From NCBI GenBank assembly GCA_050744165.1, contig JBOGGN010000318.1, forward strand, positions 1-17,259: a stretch of DNA of 17,259 nt, in the 5' to 3' direction. A model generated the notes under the pieces. That model was not told where the DNA came from and ran no database searches. It saw only the letters and a list, made by a program, of their open reading frames with translations. This DNA comes from JBOGGN01 sp050744165. GTDB lineage: Bacteria; Actinomycetota; Acidimicrobiia; Acidimicrobiales; Palsa-688. Positions 1 through 7,114 of this stretch are shown one piece after another. Numbering within the stretch: the first letter of the stretch is position 1; the number at the start of each line of letters is the position of its first letter. Position numbers and translations under genes: made by a program.

Positions 1-24
1 GGTCGCTCGGGGCAGCGTCGTCAT
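1..24 (-). CDS. start of a gene cut off by the left edge, probably the Rad50/SbcC partner
   Basis: An ATG on the minus strand at 24-22 overlaps the TGA stop of the Mre11-like gene in an ATGA junction, the usual mark of translational coupling. Eight codons are visible (MTTLPRAT) before the window ends, and a GGAGG-type ribosome site lies about 9 bases before the ATG, inside the end of the upstream gene. Nothing in eight residues identifies the product. The call rests on position only: SbcD/Mre11 genes are very commonly followed directly by the SbcC/Rad50 ATPase gene. It could also be a chance ATG. Confidence 0.4.
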
Positions 25-1139
25 CCCGCCGCCTCCACTGCCCGGTCCAGGTATTCCAGCCCGAGCCGGCGAATCCGGTCGCGGTCGAGACCGGTCAGGT
101 CCTGGTCGCCGACGTAGTGCTCCCACCGGGCACCCATGGAGCTGAGGTCGGGGAGCTCCTCGACCCGGCTGCCGACGTGGGCGAACTGTGGCTCCAGCTT
201 CAAGAACAGCGCCGCCCGGGCCGCCTCTCGCACCGCCTCCAAGTCAAGTAGCCGGTAGGCCTCGGGTTCGACGCCGTCGAGGTACAGCCGGGCCACCGAC
301 CCCGCCGGCACCGTCGCCGCCCGCTCCAGGATTTGGGCCTGGAGGTCGGCCGGCGACAGGCCCAGCGCGAACACCGTCTCCAGCGTCACCAGCCGTCGCT
401 GGCCGGCCAGGGGCAGGTGGCGGCACTCACCCGTGTCGGTGTCCAGCACCAGGATCCCCTTGGCCTTGTCGGGGTCGTCGGCAAAGGAGAACGTGTCGGT
501 CGAGCCGGCGTACCAGATGCCGTCGGTCACCTTGGTGTGGAAGTGGTAATGGCCGAGCAGTACGAAATCGGACCGCAGCAGGCCGGCGTCGACCTCGATC
601 TCGTTGATGTCGGCGTAGCGGGGCTGCACCTGGGTGACGCGGGGGTGGGTCAGAAGCAGGTTGGATCGGTCGAGGCTGCGACTTCGGTCGGCCTCCGCGA
701 GGGCCGCAAGCGTGTCGTCGACGCCCAGCATCTGCGGGACGGCATGTATCACCAGGCCCGGCAGCTCGAAGCGCTCGTAGGTCAACCGGTGGGCGAAGTA
801 CATCTCCGGGAAGCCGTCGGCCAGCGCCGAGTAGGGACTGCCCGTCCCCGGCAGGCGGGGCGTGTCGTGGTTGCCGCTGATGACCACTGCTCGCACCCCG
901 TGGTCGCGGATGCGCGCCAGCGCCCGCTGCGCGACCCGGTAGGACCGGAAGGTGGGCCGTGGGTGGTCGAAGATGTCGCCGAGCCACACCACAATGTCGG
1001 GCTCCTGCGCCAGCGCCAGCTCCACCGCCGCCTCGAATGATTGCTCGAAGTCCCACTCCCGCTGGTTGATCCCGCCGGGCGTGGTGAACGGGTAGTACGA
1101 GCGGCCCAAGTGGGCGTCGCCGATCGCCGCAATACGCAT
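21..1139 (-). CDS. sbcD: Mre11/SbcD-type metallophosphoesterase (DNA double-strand-break nuclease subunit)
   Basis: This 372-residue protein carries the full calcineurin-like phosphoesterase metal site in order: D8 and H10 (GDAH), D55 in GDIFD, N90-H91 in GNHD, H165 in LTHPR, and H197 and H199 in GHYH. In Mre11/SbcD these residues hold two manganese ions and cut DNA ends, acting with a Rad50/SbcC ATPase. The length (E. coli SbcD is about 400 residues) and the lack of a long C-terminal tail fit a compact bacterial/archaeal form. The start is the ATG at 1139; a -10-like box six bases upstream suggests a leaderless message. The stop overlaps a following gene (see 1-24). Divergent NERD and nearby nurA-herA support a role in DNA end processing. 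A different phosphoesterase substrate cannot be excluded because the partner lies outside the window. Confidence 0.85.
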   Translation of the reverse strand: MRIAAIGDAHLGRSYYPFTTPGGINQREWDFEQSFEAAVELALAQEPDIVVWLGDIFDHPRPTFRSYRVAQRALARIRDHGVRAVVISGNHDTPRLPGTGSPYSALADGFPEMYFAHRLTYERFELPGLVIHAVPQMLGVDDTLAALAEADRSRSLDRSNLLLTHPRVTQVQPRYADINEIEVDAGLLRSDFVLLGHYHFHTKVTDGIWYAGSTDTFSFADDPDKAKGILVLDTDTGECRHLPLAGQRRLVTLETVFALGLSPADLQAQILERAATVPAGSVARLYLDGVEPEAYRLLDLEAVREAARAALFLKLEPQFAHVGSRVEELPDLSSMGARWEHYVGDQDLTGLDRDRIRRLGLEYLDRAVEAAG

Positions 1140-1167
1140 GACTCCAGCATCTCAGGACGGTGTGACG
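1140..1167 (-). promoter_or_regulatory. mre11/sbcD promoter with CGTCACAC element
   Basis: Read on the minus strand: CGTCACAC (1167-1160), eight bases, GATGCT (1151-1146), six bases, then the ATG at 1139. The same element and spacing occur before nurA and, in variant form, before the acyl-CoA dehydrogenase. The six-base gap from the -10-like box to ATG predicts a leaderless transcript. The -10 match is imperfect (G in place of the first T). Confidence 0.5.
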
Positions 1168-1179
1168 GTTACAACGATG

Positions 1180-1192
1180 TAGTTTCGGAAGG
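1180..1192 (+). promoter_or_regulatory. leaderless -10 box for the NERD gene
   Basis: TAGTTT at 1180-1185 is a TAnnnT actinobacterial -10 box. Seven bases (1186-1192) separate it from the GTG at 1193, so transcription would begin at or next to the start codon. This decides in favour of GTG 1193 over the in-frame ATG at 1289. No clear -35 is visible. Confidence 0.5.
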
Positions 1193-1915
1193 GTGGGGAA
1201 AAGCCTGGCGCCGCCCGGCGCACCCGGCGCGTCGGCTGCGGCCGAGGGTGCTCGAGCGCAGCGGGCGGCCCGCGGGCGGCGCGCCACCATGTTCTCCTTC
1301 CTCACCCTGGCGACCGTCCTCGCCCTGGCCGGTCTCACCGGTAGGCCCGCCTGGCTGTACGGCGGCGCCGCGGCGGCTGCCGCCCTGGCCTGGTCGTGGC
1401 GGCCCGAACCCGACCCCAAGCGGTGGTGGCGCGGCGCCGCCGGCGAGGTGGCCACCGCTCGGTTGCTGGCGCGCCTCCCGCGCCGGTACGTCGTTCTCCA
1501 CGACCGCCGCCTGCCCGGCAGGCGGGGCAACATCGACCACGTGGTGCTCGGGCGGACCGGCGTCTGGGTGGTCGACTCCAAGGTGCGCAGGGGGGCGATA
1601 GAGATCCGACATGGCCAGGTCATGGCCGGTGACTACCCGATCGAGGTCGCACCGGCGGCCCGCCAGGCATCGGGCCTGGCGTCGACCCTCGGGGTGCAGG
1701 TGCGGGCCGTGGTCGCCGTCCACGGTGTTGGACTACGTCGCCGGGGCAAACGCGTCGACGGCATCCTCATCCTGCCCGCCGGCCGGCTCCGCCGGCGCCT
1801 GCGCCGAGGCCGGCGCCGGCTCTCGAGGTCGGAGATCACATCACTCTCGGTGGCGCTCGAGGGCACCCTTCGGCCGGCTGTCCGGCCAGGGCGCCGCCGG
1901 CTCACGTCTGGCTAG
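1193..1915 (+). CDS. membrane-anchored NERD (nuclease-related) domain protein
   Basis: This 240-residue protein has an Ala/Arg-rich N-terminus (1-32), two hydrophobic stretches (about 33-50 and 55-69) and then a NERD domain. The domain shows E85 in RGAAGE, the NIDHVVLG block with D115, and VVDSK with D128 and K130. These are the positions of a PD-(D/E)xK-type nuclease core, to which NERD has been related, so the residues needed for metal-dependent cutting appear present. The C-terminus is Arg-rich and may contact nucleic acid. The biochemical role of most NERD proteins is unknown. The start is GTG 1193, supported by a -10 box seven bases upstream and by the A-G-A-S-A pattern I recall from actinobacterial relatives; ATG 1289 is the alternative and would still keep the hydrophobic part. 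The gene is divergent from the Mre11-like gene across only 53 bases. Confidence 0.75.
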   Translation: MGKSLAPPGAPGASAAAEGARAQRAARGRRATMFSFLTLATVLALAGLTGRPAWLYGGAAAAAALAWSWRPEPDPKRWWRGAAGEVATARLLARLPRRYVVLHDRRLPGRRGNIDHVVLGRTGVWVVDSKVRRGAIEIRHGQVMAGDYPIEVAPAARQASGLASTLGVQVRAVVAVHGVGLRRRGKRVDGILILPAGRLRRRLRRGRRRLSRSEITSLSVALEGTLRPAVRPGRRRLTSG

Positions 1916-1954
1916 GATCGCCGAGTAGGTGACTATCGGAGCGGGCGCCTTCAG

Positions 1955-2800
1955 GTGATCGGTCCCAGAGGCGGCGAGGACGACGCCAGTAGCTCCCGCC
2001 TCGAATGGGCCACCGGCAATCTGCAGTTGCTCATCGCTTGCGCCTCGGTTGCCCTGTTGATCCTGCGAGTCGTGCGCGTCGGGCACGGTTCGTTCGAGGC
2101 CGAGCAGCGCCTGATCACGGCCGGGTCGGTGCTCTCGGTGATCTTCGGCGCATTGGCGCCGGTGATTCCCTATCTGGTGTTCGTCGCCACGGCGGCGCTG
2201 GGGGTGAGCGCCATCAAGGGCTGGCGGCATCCGGTGGCAGCGGTGCGCAGGGAGGCGATGGTCTCCTTCACGCTGCTGGCGGTCGGTGCGATCCTCGTTG
2301 CCTTCAACATCCCCTGGCCCATGATCCCCTACCTCGGTGCCTGGTTGCTGGTGATTTGGGTCGCGGCGCGCGCCGGCTACATGATGATCGTCGACCATCG
2401 CTTCAACCCGTTGGCGTACGTGCGGGATCTGCGACGGGCGCATGCCAAGGTCCTTCAGACCACGGCGATCATGTGGCTGTGCGCGGGGTTGGCTTTCACG
2501 CTGATCCAAGTGGGCCTCGACGATCGTCCGTGGCTCCCGGCGGAGCGTCTTATGTCGACCAGGCCAAGCGCGAGCCTCGTCGGCTACGTGCTGAGCGACG
2601 ACTCTGGTCAGCTCACGGTCCTGACCGATACCGATCGCCAGATAGTCCTGATCGATGGCTCGACGGTCACCCGCAGCGCGTGCCATGTCGTGCGCCATGG
2701 TCGCTGGGCCCGCTTCGAAGGGAAACTGGAAAGCTATCCCACGATCGTCCAGCTCCTCGGATGGGAGCTGGAGCCGTCAGCCGGCCCACCGTGCCGGTAA
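1955..2800 (+). CDS. multi-span membrane protein of unknown function with a soluble C-terminal domain
   Basis: I do not recognise a named family. The 281-residue protein has about five hydrophobic segments (roughly 24-38, 48-75, 92-108, 112-130 and 160-178), then from about residue 195 a hydrophilic domain with a beta-rich pattern (LVGYVLSDDSGQLTVLTD, then IVLIDGSTV), ending with a single Cys-containing tail. Such a layout suits a membrane protein with a small sensory or binding domain, but no catalytic motif is visible. The start is uncertain: GTG 1955 is used because no ATG is available in frame nearby; a TAGGAT box at 1913-1918 overlaps the NERD stop codon and could drive it. It follows NERD by 39 bases on the same strand and may share its transcript. 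It converges on herA with only five bases between stops. Confidence 0.6.
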   Translation: MIGPRGGEDDASSSRLEWATGNLQLLIACASVALLILRVVRVGHGSFEAEQRLITAGSVLSVIFGALAPVIPYLVFVATAALGVSAIKGWRHPVAAVRREAMVSFTLLAVGAILVAFNIPWPMIPYLGAWLLVIWVAARAGYMMIVDHRFNPLAYVRDLRRAHAKVLQTTAIMWLCAGLAFTLIQVGLDDRPWLPAERLMSTRPSASLVGYVLSDDSGQLTVLTDTDRQIVLIDGSTVTRSACHVVRHGRWARFEGKLESYPTIVQLLGWELEPSAGPPCR

Positions 2801-2805
2801 CGGGC

Positions 2806-4455
2806 TCAGTCGACCAGGGCCGAAATGTTGGTGGGGGCGGCGGCCCGGGGAGGCGGTGGCGGGGGTGTGCCCCGCACCAGGTCCGAATACCAGACGACCT
2901 TGGCGGGCATGGCGAAGGGCACTGCAAGGCCCGCTATTAGGCACTCGCCGGGCATCAGCGTCTGGATCTCCTTGCCGACGGCGCTGATGTCCTGCTTGGA
3001 GGAAGCCCGCAGGATGTTGCGGTCCTTCTCGTCGGCCAGGCCGAGAATGAAGAAGGTGTTGAACTGGCTCAGTAGCTCGTCGTCGAGCAGCTTGGGCTGC
3101 TGCGTGATGGCGCACAGGCCGACGTTGAACTTGCGGCCTTCGCGCGCCACGCGGGGGAACACGTTGGATTCCCGGTCCTTGCTGGCCGACAGCACCCGCT
3201 GCGCCTCCTCGAGGACCACCGCCACGACCGGCATCCGCTCGTGCTGCTCGGGGCGGTCGAGGTAGGCCGACTGCCACTCCTCGAGCACGCGGCGGGTCAG
3301 GTACGAGGCGACGAGCACCTCCTCGGTCGATCCGAGTCCACTGACGTCGATCAGCACCACCTTCCCGCTCACAAGGTCGCGTAGGACGGCACCGCCCACC
3401 GACACGTGGGGGTCCGTCGACACGCACTGAAGCTCAACGATGCGCCGGGCCCGCCGGTGGACGACCTGGAGGGTGCTCAGGGCGATTCGGCCGTTGAGCT
3501 CGACGTCTCGGAACCCGGGCAGGTCTTCGACCTGGGCGAAGGCCGTCAGCCACCCCAGACCCTCGGTCGCGTAGTGCCGTTCCAGTTCGAAGAGCGCCTC
3601 CTCCTGGGGCCGGCTCCACTCGTAGGCGGTGCGCAGGTCGTCAATACCGAGCTCGGCCAAACTGATGCGCAGCGCGGTGGTGTTGGGGAGGGAGCGGGCG
3701 GCATAGGTCCGCAACGCCTCTCGAGCCCATGGGTGACGGGCCAGGGCGAGGCGGTACTCGCCGTGGGGATCGACGATGAGCAGGCCGTAGCGGCCGTTGG
3801 CCCGCATGACGCCGGCGGCCAGCACCCGCATCAGGTTGGACTTGCCCATGCCGGTGGTGGCGAAGATCCCGACGTGGCTGGCCAGGGCCCGGCCCGGGAT
3901 CCCCACCGGGAAGTCGACGATCGTCTCGCCGCTGCGCAGCATCCCGATCGGCAGGTCGCCCATGCGGCTGGCGAGGAAGGCAAAGTCCTCGGGTTCGGGT
4001 GCCATCACCCGGGAGAACTGCGTCGGCAGGCTCTTCGGCTTGCGGAACTCGAGGCTCCCCGCGGCACCGGCCGGCGCCAGGTACCCGAGGCAGCTGCAGG
4101 TGGCCACCCGGTAGGTCCGCCGGGCCTGCTCGTGCAGCGGGTGGGCGCCGGCGTCGCCGCGGTCGTCGTCGGCTAGCAGCGTGCCCGCGACCCGCTCCGC
4201 CCAGCCCGGCTCCCGGTGCTCGGTGCCGTAGGTCACATCGACCACCCGGAACAAGTACCGGCGACCGTTGGCCTCGTCCACCCCGACCAAGAGCTCTCCG
4301 AGGAACAGGTCCTCGTCGGGGGCCGCCCGGAACGTTGCCTCCAACACGTTCTTGCCGAACAACCGGCCTCGGACCTCGGCCCTCTCCGGGGTCGGGAAGG
4401 CCTCGCCCGGCCCTCCGTCGGCTCGACCAGGGGCTCGCTCGTCGGGGCTCTTCAT
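2806..4455 (-). CDS. herA: HerA-type hexameric DNA-translocating ATPase
   Basis: HerA pumps DNA through a hexameric ring and feeds ends to NurA. The 549-residue protein shows an N-terminal HAS-barrel-like region (about 26-75), Walker A ATTGMGKS with K205 and S206, the HerA-typical LLIVDPHGEY strand (225-234), Walker B VVAVVLEEAQR with E416-E417, and the downstream REGRKFNVGLCAITQQP segment, which supplies the arginine finger and sensor residues in the HerA/FtsK superfamily. A proline run (PPPPPP near 530) precedes a short tail. Length is normal for HerA (about 500-600). The ATG at 4455 overlaps the nurA stop in an ATGA junction, so the two are translationally coupled, as expected for partners. 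Other DUF87 ATPases are possible in isolation, but the NurA neighbour makes the call firm. Confidence 0.9.
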   Translation of the reverse strand: MKSPDERAPGRADGGPGEAFPTPERAEVRGRLFGKNVLEATFRAAPDEDLFLGELLVGVDEANGRRYLFRVVDVTYGTEHREPGWAERVAGTLLADDDRGDAGAHPLHEQARRTYRVATCSCLGYLAPAGAAGSLEFRKPKSLPTQFSRVMAPEPEDFAFLASRMGDLPIGMLRSGETIVDFPVGIPGRALASHVGIFATTGMGKSNLMRVLAAGVMRANGRYGLLIVDPHGEYRLALARHPWAREALRTYAARSLPNTTALRISLAELGIDDLRTAYEWSRPQEEALFELERHYATEGLGWLTAFAQVEDLPGFRDVELNGRIALSTLQVVHRRARRIVELQCVSTDPHVSVGGAVLRDLVSGKVVLIDVSGLGSTEEVLVASYLTRRVLEEWQSAYLDRPEQHERMPVVAVVLEEAQRVLSASKDRESNVFPRVAREGRKFNVGLCAITQQPKLLDDELLSQFNTFFILGLADEKDRNILRASSKQDISAVGKEIQTLMPGECLIAGLAVPFAMPAKVVWYSDLVRGTPPPPPPRAAAPTNISALVD

Positions 4456-5441
4456 GCCCGCTCCATCAGCCGGTGGCGGTCAGCGAAAGCCCGCTCGCGC
4501 ACATCGAGGGGTACCCCGGCCTGGTCGAGGCGTTCCTCCAACTGTGCCCATACGTCAGCCTTTACCCATGGCGGACAGGCCGCCAGCCGGTCGGCGACGC
4601 TCAGCGGGTAGGGATAGCCGGGGAAGGCAGCGTCGTCGGCCAGCGCCGCGAGGGCGCCGAGGGCCATCTCGGCGTCGACCTCTACCGGAAGGTCGATCCG
4701 GAACGAGAACCGGGCGTCGGGGTCCAGCCGGGCAGCCAGCACCTGTCGGGTGGGCCCAGAATCGGGCCGGGTGGAGGCCACCCGGGCCCACCACATAGCC
4801 CGCTCGCCGAGCTCCTGCTCCGCCCGGCGCTCCAGCTGGCCGAGCAGGGGAGCGCCGCCGCGGGCGAGCGAGGAGTGCTTGGTCACCCCGGCCACCCATA
4901 CGCCCAGGGTGGCGGCCCGGGTCAGAAGCGCTTCCAGCCACAACGGAGGCAGTCGCCAATCGGGCTCGAGGTCACCATCGACCAGCACCAGGGCTCCGGG
5001 GCCGTCAGCTTCCTCCACTGAGCGGGCGACGGCTTCCCACTCGCCCCAGTCGCGCAAGAGCCCGATGTCGACGACCGCATCCGGGCGCACCGGGATGCCG
5101 TAGGCGAGGATGGCCGAGCGCTCCTCGCCGCAGCCCACCAGTTGGGGCCGGAGGTCGCCCTCCTCTTCCAGTTGGCAACGCCCATGGCGCCATCGCACCC
5201 GCGATGTTCGGGTCACGACAATCGCCACGCTGCGGGCGTCGGCCACCACTGCTTGCCCACCGTCCACCGCCCATACGTCGTCCGGGGGCGCCAGGCGGGT
5301 CAGCGGGCGCAGCACGATGTCAGGCTCGAAAAGCAAGTCGTGCCGGGTCGGGTCCGCTAACGCCCCGCCGTTGTAGGTCAAGAGGTCGGCCAGCCGGGAC
5401 GCGGTCTGTTCGATCGTCGGAGCACTTGGCGCCACAGCCAT
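4452..5441 (-). CDS. nurA: NurA-domain 5'-3' nuclease
   Basis: NurA is a manganese-dependent nuclease with an RNase H-like fold that resects DNA 5' ends when driven by HerA. From the ATG at 5441 the protein is 329 residues. It shows the family landmarks: VWAVDGG with D60, LVLVDGDLE with D155 and D157, the GVTKHS block with K188 and S190, and a C-terminal YPYPLSVADRLAA segment (about 277-289). These match the metal-binding aspartates and conserved lysine of NurA as I recall them. ATG 5450 (three codons earlier) and an open frame back to 5585 also exist, but a -10-like box at 5454-5449 with the shared CGTCACAC element points to a leaderless start at 5441. It lies directly upstream of herA with a four-base overlap. 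Confidence 0.85.
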   Translation of the reverse strand: MAVAPSAPTIEQTASRLADLLTYNGGALADPTRHDLLFEPDIVLRPLTRLAPPDDVWAVDGGQAVVADARSVAIVVTRTSRVRWRHGRCQLEEEGDLRPQLVGCGEERSAILAYGIPVRPDAVVDIGLLRDWGEWEAVARSVEEADGPGALVLVDGDLEPDWRLPPLWLEALLTRAATLGVWVAGVTKHSSLARGGAPLLGQLERRAEQELGERAMWWARVASTRPDSGPTRQVLAARLDPDARFSFRIDLPVEVDAEMALGALAALADDAAFPGYPYPLSVADRLAACPPWVKADVWAQLEERLDQAGVPLDVRERAFADRHRLMERA

Positions 5442-5470
5442 GCCCGTCATGATCCCATCTCGGTGTGACG
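5442..5470 (-). promoter_or_regulatory. nurA-herA promoter with CGTCACAC element
   Basis: Read on the minus strand: CGTCACAC (5470-5463), eight bases, GATCAT (5454-5449), seven bases, then ATG at 5441. Element, spacing and imperfect -10 box copy the mre11 promoter; an 11-base stretch (CGGTGTGACGG on the plus strand, 5461-5471 and 1158-1168) is identical in both. It implies that the two repair units are co-regulated and that nurA is leaderless. Confidence 0.5.
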
Positions 5471-5666
5471 GCCTCGATGACGGTGCCGTCCCGGGCGGAG
5501 CCGTGGCGAATCCGAGGGCGGCGGCGACTGCGGGTGGCAGTTCCCCGGCTGCCGCCCAGCCAAGAAGGGCGAGGCCTTTTCCCACCGCTTTGACTCCACC
5601 GGGAGGGGCGAAATGCCGGCGACCGTGGGGTTGGCGCCGTCCGCCTCGGCTCGATCACGTCGTCGA
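5471..5666. other. non-coding gap upstream of nurA
   Basis: Between the nurA promoter and the end of the cytochrome b-like gene I find no convincing gene. The minus frame is open back to 5585 and would extend NurA by 48 residues, but it is Ala/Pro/Gly-rich and unlike the NurA family. Near the right end a GATCAC hexamer is repeated directly with six bases between copies (5653-5658 and 5665-5670), partly inside the end of the next gene. No strong terminator hairpin was seen. Confidence 0.4.
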
Positions 5667-6248
5667 TCACCGTGACTTCGACCGAAACGCGGCCCTGGCC
5701 GACCGCAGGAGCACGGCCCCCACGACCAGCGCGGTCGCCACCAGGATTGCCAGTACCACGTGGACCGTCAACCACAGCCGGACGGTCGAAGGGGCGAGGG
5801 AGCTGCCGCCTATGAAAACCCGGTTGACCTGGTTGTGCCAGATCATTCCGTAGCCCTTGGCAATGGGGCCCACCGTGATGGTCTCGAGTGCAAGCGTGTC
5901 CCATGGCAGCAGGCCACCTGAGAAGGTGACGAACAGGGTCACCGCGCTGAGCCCCGCCCCCACCACGATCGACGCCACCCGATGCCGGGTTGGCACCCGA
6001 CGGAGGGCGGCGAGCACCGTGACCGTGGCGAGCGTGATCACGAGGACGTAGGACCCCAGGTGGTGGACGAGGCGGACCGTTGACTCGACGCCGTTCGGCC
6101 CCGAGCCGAAGGCAACAGGACCGGGTTGGAAGGCGAACAGCAGGTAGACGCCGGTCCCGACGAGCAGCGCCAGTTCCCCGAAGGCGGCCCAGATGAGTCC
6201 TGCCAGGATTTTCCCCACCGTGTTGACGCCCACCGTGTTGACGGCCAC
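5667..6248 (-). CDS. cytochrome b/b6 N-terminal-like membrane protein, probably one-heme
   Basis: The 193-residue protein has four hydrophobic helices (about 14-40, 57-81, 90-113, 156-181), like the haem-binding bundle of cytochrome b/b6. Helix B has H62 followed three residues later by G65, as in the H-x-x-G of bc1 cytochrome b. The helix C end reads SGGLLPWDT, matching the GYxLPWDQ signature, and STVRLWLTVHVVL matches the TLTRFYxLH segment with H163. The second haem's ligands, expected 14 residues further on, are absent (V76 and G177), so only the haem pair H62/H163 is kept. The substrate and redox partner are unknown; no Rieske protein or C-terminal cytochrome b gene is nearby. The start is GTG 6248, with TACCGT seven bases upstream; GTG 6233 and 6218 are alternatives inside a repeat. 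It is divergent from ku. Confidence 0.6.
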   Translation of the reverse strand: MAVNTVGVNTVGKILAGLIWAAFGELALLVGTGVYLLFAFQPGPVAFGSGPNGVESTVRLVHHLGSYVLVITLATVTVLAALRRVPTRHRVASIVVGAGLSAVTLFVTFSGGLLPWDTLALETITVGPIAKGYGMIWHNQVNRVFIGGSSLAPSTVRLWLTVHVVLAILVATALVVGAVLLRSARAAFRSKSR

Positions 6249-6260
6249 CGCTGTGACGGT
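6216..6260. repeat. three tandem 15-base repeats at the ku / cytochrome b-like divergent start
   Basis: Units begin at 6216, 6231 and 6246. The first two (CACCGTGTTGACGCC and CACCGTGTTGACGGC) differ at one base; the third (CACCGCTGTGACGGT) matches 11 of 15. Each contains a TTGACG- or TGTGACG-like core. They overlap the proposed N-terminal codons of the minus-strand gene (repeated VNTVG) and the region where a ku -35 would lie, so they may be operator iterons or just a small coding duplication. Confidence 0.6.
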
Positions 6261-6261
6261 A
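6249..6261 (-). promoter_or_regulatory. leaderless -10 box for the cytochrome b-like gene
   Basis: TACCGT on the minus strand (6261-6256) is a TAnnnT box. Seven bases separate it from GTG 6248. It supports that start over the two later GTG codons in the repeat. Confidence 0.4.
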
Positions 6262-6271
6262 CCGGGTGCGG

Positions 6272-6283
6272 TTGAATGGACCC
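6272..6283 (+). promoter_or_regulatory. leaderless -10-like box for ku
   Basis: TTGAAT at 6272-6277 is followed by six bases and the ATG at 6284, which begins the conserved Ku N-terminus. A TTGACG at 6238-6243 lies far upstream (28 bases) and is too distant to be a normal -35; the nearer TGTGAC (6252-6257) sits in the third repeat. The box is an imperfect TAnnnT. Confidence 0.35.
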
Positions 6284-7114
6284 ATGCCCAGGTCCATTTG
6301 GAGTGGCGCCGTCAGCTTCGGTCTCGTCAACGTGCCGATCAAGCTGATTACCGCCACCTCGCCCAAAGACATCCGGTTCAACCAACTCCACGACGCCGAC
6401 GGCGGCCGGATCAACCAGAAGCGGGTGTGCTCGGTCGACGGCGAGGAGGTGGAGTACAACCACATCGTCAAGGGTTACGACCTGGGCGGCGGTCGCTACG
6501 TCCTCATCGATCCCGAGGAGCTGCGGGCCGCCTACCCCGAGGCCAGCCGGACGATCGACATCGAGGAGTTCGTCGACTTGGCCGATATCGACCCCATCTA
6601 CTTCGAGAACACGTACTACCTGGTGCCCGAGGACCGAGCCGCCAAGCCCTACGCACTGCTCGTTGAGGCCATGGCGGACACGGGAAAGGTGGCCATCGGC
6701 AGATTCGTGCTACGCACCAAGCAGTACCTGGCCGCGTTGCGGGCCAAGGATGGGGTTCTCGTCCTGTCGACCATGCTGTTCGCCGACGAGGTGGTGGCCG
6801 TCGACGACCTGGATCTGCCGGCCGGCCGTTCCAAGCCGGCCGAGCGCGAGCTGGCTATGGCCAAGCAGCTTGTCGAATCGCTGTCCGCCCCCTTCGACCC
6901 GACCAAATACCACGATGATTACCGCGAGCGGGTCATGGAGTTGATCGAGCAGAAGGCCGATGGCGTCGAGATCGCCCAGCCACCCGAGGCCGCGCCTGCG
7001 GCCCCAGTCGTCGACCTGATGGCCGCCCTCGAGGCCAGCCTGGCCGCCGCTCGCAAGGCTAAATCTGGAGACGGTGACGGGAAGGCAAAGGCTCGCCAGA
7101 AGGCCAGCGCGTGA
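6284..7114 (+). CDS. ku: Ku DNA-end-binding protein (non-homologous end joining)
   Basis: Bacterial Ku forms a homodimeric ring that threads onto double-strand breaks and recruits LigD. The 276-residue protein begins with the family signature PRSIWSGAVSFGLVNVPIKL, and continues with RVCSVDGEEVEYNHIVKGY (about 43-61), the IDIEEFVDLADIDPIYFENTYYL block typical of the Ku ring arch, and the VLRTKQYLAAL and LSTMLFADEV strands. The C-terminus beyond about residue 225 is Ala/Pro-rich and ends in a Lys-rich tail (ARKAKSGDGDGKAKARQK), of the kind linked to DNA binding and sliding in actinobacterial Ku. ATG 6284 was chosen because the conserved sequence starts there; GTG 6266 would add six residues. 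The stop overlaps ligD by four bases (GTGA), so the two are translationally coupled. Confidence 0.95.
   Translation: MPRSIWSGAVSFGLVNVPIKLITATSPKDIRFNQLHDADGGRINQKRVCSVDGEEVEYNHIVKGYDLGGGRYVLIDPEELRAAYPEASRTIDIEEFVDLADIDPIYFENTYYLVPEDRAAKPYALLVEAMADTGKVAIGRFVLRTKQYLAALRAKDGVLVLSTMLFADEVVAVDDLDLPAGRSKPAERELAMAKQLVESLSAPFDPTKYHDDYRERVMELIEQKADGVEIAQPPEAAPAAPVVDLMAALEASLAAARKAKSGDGDGKAKARQKASA

Noticed and set aside
333..1040. 235-residue open frame on the plus strand opposite mre11
   Set aside because: Antisense to a gene with intact catalytic motifs; composition (Gly/Val/His/Gln-rich) is the usual shadow of GC-rich codon use and no family motif is seen.
3406..4176. 256-residue plus-strand open frame opposite herA
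   Set aside because: Mirror frame of the herA coding sequence; no motif, Gly/His/Gln-rich, no promoter or ribosome site of its own.
4452..5585. Longer NurA starting at 5585
   Set aside because: The extra 48 residues are Ala/Pro-rich, unlike NurA, and would place the shared promoter element inside the coding region.
5440..5853. 137-residue plus-strand open frame across the nurA-cytochrome b gap
   Set aside because: Pro/Arg/Ala-rich, overlaps the end of the cytochrome b-like gene and has no recognisable motif.
1140..6283. LexA/SOS boxes (GAAC-N4-GTTC) before the repair genes
   Set aside because: No such site seen in the promoter regions of mre11, NERD, nurA or ku.
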